Source of the DNA: HXMU1420-2 sp040830545
GTDB taxonomy: Bacteria; Pseudomonadota; Alphaproteobacteria; Rhodobacterales; Rhodobacteraceae
Direction: 5' to 3'
Length of the DNA stretch: 28,092 nucleotides
Assembly (NCBI GenBank): GCA_040830545.1
Contig: JBFOMB010000078.1
Span: forward strand, 1-28,092
This document shows, piece by piece, positions 23,263 through 28,092 of the stretch (positions are counted from its first letter, which is position 1; each line of letters opens with the position of its first letter). The position numbers were made by a program, and so were the translations under genes. The notes under the pieces were generated by a model. It did not search any database. It had not been told where the DNA came from and was given only the letters and a program-made list of their open reading frames with translations.

Positions 23263-26200
23263 TTATAAATCCTCCAGCAAAGCGGCCAGATCAGCGTCGA
23301 TATCCCCATCCGACTCTCCGGCCTCGTCTCCATCATCCCCAAATCCTGCCAGCAGATCGTCCAGATCCGCATCCAGATCGCCGTCGCCAATATCGCCCAG
23401 CAGATCATCCAGGTCGTCATCCCCATCGTCATCAGCAGCCGGAGTGGCGGCCACCTTGGGTTCTGGTGGGGGTGACGGCGGCGGCGGTTCCATACCGGAC
23501 CACCGCCCGCGCAGTTCCTCTCCGCCCAGCGCATTGAATGACGCCAGCCGGATTTCATCACGTCCTTTGACCGACACGATCGGCATCAGGCCACGGCCCA
23601 GCACCTTTTCGACGGTTTCCAGCGTGATGTTGCGCTCGGTACAGGGCAGCGCCACCTGATCGCCATACTGATCGTTGACGAAATGGTAGGGCATCCCACC
23701 CAAAGACATGATCGAGCCCAATTGCATCGACATGCCATTCTGTCGGAAAGACCGCGCCAGCAGGATCGCCACCAGCACCGCCGGATTGGCCCACAACATG
23801 CCGCGCAGGCCCGCCTGCATGGTGAATTCTTCGAAGTCGAATTCATAACACGGCTCGGTCTTCTCTCCATAAGGTCGCCGCAGCAGGAACCGCGGCACGG
23901 CCAGCCCCAGATACCCGGCCTCGGGCATCTCGCGCAGGGTGTCCCACGCGGTTGCGGTCAGGGCGTGACGGTCTTCTTTCGGTGTTGCCAGCGTGGCCCC
24001 GGACATGGCGGCAATGAACGGAGCGTCGATATGGGCCGACACCCGCGCGATACGGCCCAGCAGTTCCGCGTGGGGTGGCGTTTCCTCGAACGTATAGAGC
24101 CCGATCAGCGCGGAATACCCGCCTCGCCCGTTTTCCTCGTCCATCGGCTCTTCAGTCAGCAGACGCGCCAGACCGCTGGTGGACAGGTCATCCGCTGCCG
24201 CCAGATCCGCCGCGATTTCCTCGGCCGAAACGTCGTAGAGCATCACGTCAAGGGAATCGTCTGTCTCAACACTGCGTGCAATCAGGTCGATGGTGCGCCA
24301 CTGCGATTCCAGCGACTGGAATTCCGGGTGGTGCAGCAAAAGCCGCATGGCTGAAGACAGCGCCTGATCCACCGCTTCCTGCATCGCCATCGTGTCTGCA
24401 TCAGGCACGGCGCGGATATGCGGACCAACGACACGCGCAATCAGGTCGTCCAACGGGCCAGCCTCGGTCAGGGCACCGGACGTGTCCCCGATCAGCTTCT
24501 GGAAATCGGTCAGTTTCAGATCCGCCGGAACCGCGTTGCCGTATGACCGCAACTTGGGAGGAGCCACCGGCGTACCGTGCGCTTCGCCCCAGGCTTTCAA
24601 TGTTTTGGCTGCATGATCCGCTGTTGCGCCGCTGCTCAGCTGCTGTTTCAACCCGGCCAGTTCCGAAAACAGTTCCACGTTTTCGTAAAGCTCATCGGGG
24701 TGCAGATCGTCGAGCTCGTTCAACTCCACCTCGATCCCTGCACCTTCCTTGCCAATGGGCAGAACCAGTTTCGTGGCAAAGCCGGAAATCACATCCTCTG
24801 CCGTATCCGGGTCCAGCAGGATCGCCTTGCGTTGTGCCAACTCGTCCCCGATGGCCAATTGCCCTTTGGCCGCGCGACCGGAGAAGTCGCCGAGGATCGC
24901 CATGCGGAACCTCTTGCGGCTGGACAATTGCGGGGCCGGGCGGTCGGCGCTCATGGAGCCGAACGACAGGCCATAGCTGACCTGTTGTTTCGGGGCCGAC
25001 GAGGCCGAGGCATTCGACGCTGCCGCCGGTTCACTGGCCGACGCTGCTTCTGCCGGGGCCTCTGTGTCGTCCCCCAGATCACCCAGCAGGTCGTCCAACC
25101 CACCATCATCACCAGAGTCGTCGTCCAGACCGGCCAACAGATCGTCCAGGTCATCGCCACCCGCATCTGCGGGGTCTTCGTCCAAGCTGTTCAACATGTC
25201 GTCCAAATCATCCCCGGTATCCGGCGTTTCATCGTCATCATCCAACCCGGCGAGCAAGGCATCAAGATCGTCGCCATCAGACGCCTCTTCCCCGGTGTCT
25301 GTGTCGTCGTCCAACCCGTCCAACAACGCGTCCAAATCGTCGCCGCCGTCCGTCGTATCCCCGGCGTCATCTTCGTCCAGGCCGCTCAGCAATGCGTCGA
25401 GGTCGTCGCCTTCAGCCTCTTCCTGCTGGGGTTCGTCATCTTCGTCCAACCCATCCAACAAAGCGTCCAGATCATCACCGGCGTCGGCCGCATCTTCCTC
25501 GGCGTCTGCGTCGTCATCATCCAAACCGCTCAACAACGCGTCCAGATCATCGCCGCTGTCAGAACTCTCTTCGCCGTCATCCAGCCCGCCCAGCAAAGCA
25601 TCCAGATCGTCACTCTCAGCCGGTGCATCCAGCGCCGCCTCGGCACCGTCTTCATCCTCGCTCAGATCGCCCAGAAGATCGTCCAAATCGTCGCCGCCAA
25701 CATCCTCCTCTGAGGTGTCGTCAACGTCCAAATCCCCTAACAGATCGTCCAGATCACCGGTGTCGTCGTCTGAATCTTCATCCGCCAACAACGCATCCAG
25801 TTCATCAGCGGTGTCATCTGCGGCATCCCCCAACACTTCGCCAGAGTTGCCCACATCCTCAACACTGTCGTCGGTCAGATCACCCAGCAGGTCGTCCAGG
25901 TCGTCACCCCCTGCGTCGTCCACCTCCGGCGTGGCTGCCAAATCGGCCAGCAGTGCATCCGCGCCATCATCCGTCTCGCTGGCCTCTTCAACGACCGGGA
26001 GATCACCCAGAATACTGGATACGTCATCCTCTTCGGACGCTTCGGCAAGCTCTGGTTCCGACAGGTCGCCAAGAATGTCGTCCAGCGAGTCATCCGAACT
26101 GTCACCACTGTCCACCGGCGCGGCATCGGCAAGATCACCCAACAACGCATCGGTGCTGTCTTCTTCCGGCTCTGCCACCTCTACGGCTGCCAGACCATCC

Positions 26201-28092
26201 AGCACATCGCTGTTGTCTTCCGGGGTTGCGTCCTCTGGTGCTGTGTCCGCCAGATCGCCCAGCAGCGCGTCCAGGTCGTCGTCCTCCGCGACGTCCTCCG
26301 GCGCGGCATCGGCCAAGTCACCCAGAAGGGCATCCGTGCCGTCGTCTCCGGGTTCAGCCACCTCAATCGCTGCCAGCCCGTCCAAAACGTCGCTGTTATC
26401 TTCTGGTGCAACATCCTCTGGCGCAGCTTCGGCCAGGTCGCCTAGCAGATCATCAAGGCCGTCATCTCCCGCGACGCTGTCCTCGGGTGCGGCGTCTGCC
26501 AGCCCTCCAAGGATATCTGAGGATGTGTCTTCTTCTTCCTGCTCCTCAGGGGCCGCATCAGCCAGATCACCCAGCAGGTCGTCCAGACCGTCGTCTTCTG
26601 CGTCGGTGTCCGCTGGGGCTGCATCCGCAAGATCCCCGAGCAGGGCGTCCGTGCCATCGTCCTCCGGTTCGGCCACCTCTACTGCGGCAAGGCCGTCCAG
26701 AATGTCACCGGATGTATCTTCCTCTTCCGCTTCCGCCGGGGCCGCTTCGGCCAACCCTTCCAGAAGCGCATCGGTGCCGTCGTCCTCTGCCTCCGCGACC
26801 TCAATCTCTGCCAGCCCGCCAAGCACGTCGGCAGAGGTATCCTCCGCCTCGGTTTCCTCGGGCGCCGCATCAGCCAAATCGCCGAGCAACCCGTCTATCC
26901 CGTCGTCTTCTGGCTTTGCCAACTCAACAGACGCCAAACCGTCCAGAACGTCCGCCGACGTATCCGCCTCTGGCGTGTCTTCCGGTGCTGCCTCAGCCAG
27001 ATCGCCGAGCAGTGCATCGGTGCCATCATCCTCCGGTTCGGCGATCTCGATGTCCGCCAGCTCACCCAGGACATCAGCAGAGGTATCTACCTCTTCAACA
27101 TCCTCCGGGGCCGCGTCTGCCAGATCACCCAGCAGCGCATCCGTTCCGTCGTCTTCAGGTTCCGCAATTTCCACGGCGGCCAATCCATCGAGGACATCGC
27201 CGGATGTATCTTCTTCCTCTGTCTCTTCCGGGGCAGAGGCGGCCAGATCCCCTAACAGGTCGTCCGTACCGTCGTCTTCCTGTTCGGCAACCTCTATGGC
27301 AGCAAGCCCATCCAGAACGTCGCCGGACGTATCTTCTTCCTCAACATCCTGGGGAGCCGTGTCTGCCAAATCGCCAAGCAGCGCATCTGTGCCATCGCCC
27401 TCAGGTTCCGCAACCTCAACAGCGGCCAAACCATCCAGCACGTCAGCAGACGCATCCTCTTCCTCAACGTCCTCAGGCGCAGTGGCGGCGAGATCACCCA
27501 GAAGTGCGTCAGTGCCATCCTCTTCAGGCTCCGCAACCTCTACAGCGGCCAGGCCATCCAGAACGTCAGCAGATGTATCTTCTTCCTTAACCTCGTCGGG
27601 CGCGGTCGCGGCGAGGTCGCCCAACAGGGCATCGGTACCGTCGTCCACAGGCTCAGCAACCTCAACCGCGGCCAAACCGTCCAGAACGTCCGCCGAGCTA
27701 TCTGCCCCTGCCACCTCTTCCGGCGCATTGGCCGCAAGATCACCGAGCAAGGCGTCAGTGCCATCGGCTTCGGGTTCAGCAACTTCCACCGCCGCGAGCC
27801 CGTCGAGCACATCTGCGGATGTGTCTTCTTCCGCGACATCTTCAGGGGCGTTAGCTGCCAAGTCTCCCAAAAGGGCATCGGTCCCATCCTCTGCGGGCTC
27901 CGCGACCTCGACCGCTGCTAGGCCATCAAGAACGTCGGCAGAGGTATCCGTTTCATCGACATCTTCCGGTGCTCCGGCTGCCAGCTCGCCTAGCAGCGCG
28001 TCGGTTCCATCATCCTCGGGTTCCGCGACTTCCACTGCTGCAAGACCGTCAAGCACATTGGCAGAAGTGTCTGTTTCCTCTACCTCCTCCGG
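23263..28092 (-). CDS. Giant T6SS sheath protein: acidic repeat arm + TssB-like + TssC-like domains (5' end outside window)
   Basis: At least 1609 residues; the frame is open to the window edge, so the true start is not seen (residue numbers count from 28092). Residues 1-1009 are acidic Asp/Leu repeats, then an Ala/Ser linker. Residues about 1055-1180 match TssB/VipA: RFRMAILGDFSG, LAQRKAILLD, ELNELDDLHPDELYENV. Residues about 1205-1535 match TssC/VipB: LLLHHPEFQSLESQWR, GYSALIGLYTF, HIDAPFIAAMSG, LAVPRFLLRRPYG. A Pro-rich stretch and a second acidic tail (DDDLDDLLGDIGDGD and further) close the protein. TssB and TssC normally are separate proteins that form the contractile sheath; here they are fused. 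It could be the sheath itself or an extra sheath-like subunit if separate tssB/tssC exist outside the window. Confidence 0.9.
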   Translation of the reverse strand, partial: PEEVEETDTSANVLDGLAAVEVAEPEDDGTDALLGELAAGAPEDVDETDTSADVLDGLAAVEVAEPAEDGTDALLGDLAANAPEDVAEEDTSADVLDGLAAVEVAEPEADGTDALLGDLAANAPEEVAGADSSADVLDGLAAVEVAEPVDDGTDALLGDLAATAPDEVKEEDTSADVLDGLAAVEVAEPEEDGTDALLGDLAATAPEDVEEEDASADVLDGLAAVEVAEPEGDGTDALLGDLADTAPQDVEEEDTSGDVLDGLAAIEVAEQEDDGTDDLLGDLAASAPEETEEEDTSGDVLDGLAAVEIAEPEDDGTDALLGDLADAAPEDVEEVDTSADVLGELADIEIAEPEDDGTDALLGDLAEAAPEDTPEADTSADVLDGLASVELAKPEDDGIDGLLGDLADAAPEETEAEDTSADVLGGLAEIEVAEAEDDGTDALLEGLAEAAPAEAEEEDTSGDILDGLAAVEVAEPEDDGTDALLGDLADAAPADTDAEDDGLDDLLGDLADAAPEEQEEEDTSSDILGGLADAAPEDSVAGDDGLDDLLGDLAEAAPEDVAPEDNSDVLDGLAAIEVAEPGDDGTDALLGDLADAAPEDVAEDDDLDALLGDLADTAPEDATPEDNSDVLDGLAAVEVAEPEEDSTDALLGDLADAAPVDSGDSSDDSLDDILGDLSEPELAEASEEDDVSSILGDLPVVEEASETDDGADALLADLAATPEVDDAGGDDLDDLLGDLTDDSVEDVGNSGEVLGDAADDTADELDALLADEDSDDDTGDLDDLLGDLDVDDTSEEDVGGDDLDDLLGDLSEDEDGAEAALDAPAESDDLDALLGGLDDGEESSDSGDDLDALLSGLDDDDADAEEDAADAGDDLDALLDGLDEDDEPQQEEAEGDDLDALLSGLDEDDAGDTTDGGDDLDALLDGLDDDTDTGEEASDGDDLDALLAGLDDDDETPDTGDDLDDMLNSLDEDPADAGGDDLDDLLAGLDDDSGDDGGLDDLLGDLGDDTEAPAEAASASEPAAASNASASSAPKQQVSYGLSFGSMSADRPAPQLSSRKRFRMAILGDFSGRAAKGQLAIGDELAQRKAILLDPDTAEDVISGFATKLVLPIGKEGAGIEVELNELDDLHPDELYENVELFSELAGLKQQLSSGATADHAAKTLKAWGEAHGTPVAPPKLRSYGNAVPADLKLTDFQKLIGDTSGALTEAGPLDDLIARVVGPHIRAVPDADTMAMQEAVDQALSSAMRLLLHHPEFQSLESQWRTIDLIARSVETDDSLDVMLYDVSAEEIAADLAAADDLSTSGLARLLTEEPMDEENGRGGYSALIGLYTFEETPPHAELLGRIARVSAHIDAPFIAAMSGATLATPKEDRHALTATAWDTLREMPEAGYLGLAVPRFLLRRPYGEKTEPCYEFDFEEFTMQAGLRGMLWANPAVLVAILLARSFRQNGMSMQLGSIMSLGGMPYHFVNDQYGDQVALPCTERNITLETVEKVLGRGLMPIVSVKGRDEIRLASFNALGGEELRGRWSGMEPPPPSPPPEPKVAATPAADDDGDDDLDDLLGDIGDGDLDADLDDLLAGFGDDGDEAGESDGDIDADLAALLEDL
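25067..26706 (-). repeat. Degenerate acidic Asp/Leu repeats (second array)
   Basis: About 547 codons of the sheath fusion gene. The first part has full or truncated 41-residue-type units separated by short DDGLDDLLGDLADAAPE units. The second part has shorter units of about 20-27 residues built on GDDLDALLxGLDxDD. No aromatic, Cys, His, Arg or Lys residue is seen. The spacing drifts, unlike the regular array upstream, which suggests older or independently expanded repeats from the same core motif. Confidence 0.85.
26707..28059 (-). repeat. Eleven tandem 123-bp (41-residue) repeats
   Basis: Eleven units of exactly 123 bp, in register, with the unit boundary at the Asp or Asn before V-L-D-G-L. 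Each unit has two leucine helix-like cores, V-L-D-G-L-A-A-V-E-V-A-E-P and D-G-T-D-A-L-L-G-D-L-A, joined by A-P-E-D/E linkers and closing with D-T-S-A/G. A partial unit (PEEVEETDTSA) fills 28060-28092, so the array continues outside the window. Units differ at many third codon positions while the protein stays nearly constant. In 451 residues there are only two Lys and no Arg, His, Cys or aromatic residue. Confidence 0.95.

Noticed and set aside
25392..27590. A 732-codon + strand open frame rich in Pro, Arg and His
   Set aside because: It is the antisense of the acidic repeat array. The biased codon use of the repeats removes stop codons on the other strand; no ribosome-binding site or domain supports it.
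26707..28059. CRISPR array
   Set aside because: The repeats are 123 bp, coding and directly adjoining without unique spacers; they translate into one continuous repeat protein.
25067..28092. RTX-type calcium-binding repeats
   Set aside because: The units lack the GGxGxDxUx nonapeptide; the Asp residues are set around leucine helices instead.

Overview
The window looks like chromosomal DNA of an alphaproteobacterium, most likely a marine Rhodobacterales (Roseobacter-group) species. This rests on the high G+C, the gene families present and their style (Tat-exported cyclase, OmpA-extended TssL, PpkA/PppA/Fha regulation). No rRNA, tRNA, insertion sequence, CRISPR array or phage gene was found.

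Layout. Bases 1-340 hold no supported gene but contain three hairpins. From 341 to 2292 on the + strand lie a doubtful small exported protein, a small exported PepSY-like protein, a membrane-tethered LuxR-type HTH protein and a family-25 glycosyltransferase. Then come a 1-Cys peroxiredoxin (-), an aldehyde dehydrogenase (+), an exported caspase-like/Sel1/peptidoglycan-binding protein (+) and a Tat-exported cyclase-family hydrolase (-). An M15-type peptidoglycan peptidase (-) diverges from an OmpA-family protein and the kinase gene ppkA (+), whose 3' end meets the T6SS operon.

From 11017 to the right edge is a type VI secretion (T6SS) operon on the - strand. In transcription order it reads: sheath fusion (5' end outside the window), vgrG, a DUF6931-like gene, a 47-codon ORF, tagH (FHA), tssK, tssL-OmpA, tssM, tagF, pppA. 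Together with ppkA this gives the threonine-phosphorylation circuit known from Agrobacterium and Pseudomonas: kinase PpkA, phosphatase PppA, FHA reader, TssL target and the repressor TagF. Candidate phospho-threonine motifs are visible in TssL (Thr16) and PpkA (Thr287). TssA, TssE, TssF, TssG, ClpV/TssH, Hcp, PAAR and TssJ are not in the window; most may lie beyond the right edge.

The standout feature is the gene at 23263-28092 (-). It joins a TssB (VipA)-like and a TssC (VipB)-like domain in one polypeptide. Ahead of them is an arm of at least about 1,000 residues made of acidic Asp/Leu repeats: eleven consecutive 41-residue units, then shorter degenerate ones. The arm has no aromatic residue, no Cys, His or Arg and only two Lys, and it still continues at the window edge. 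The same D-x-L-D-x-L-L type of motif recurs in the C-terminal tail of this protein and in the linker of the FHA protein TagH, which suggests a shared, so far unexplained, docking or assembly element of this T6SS.
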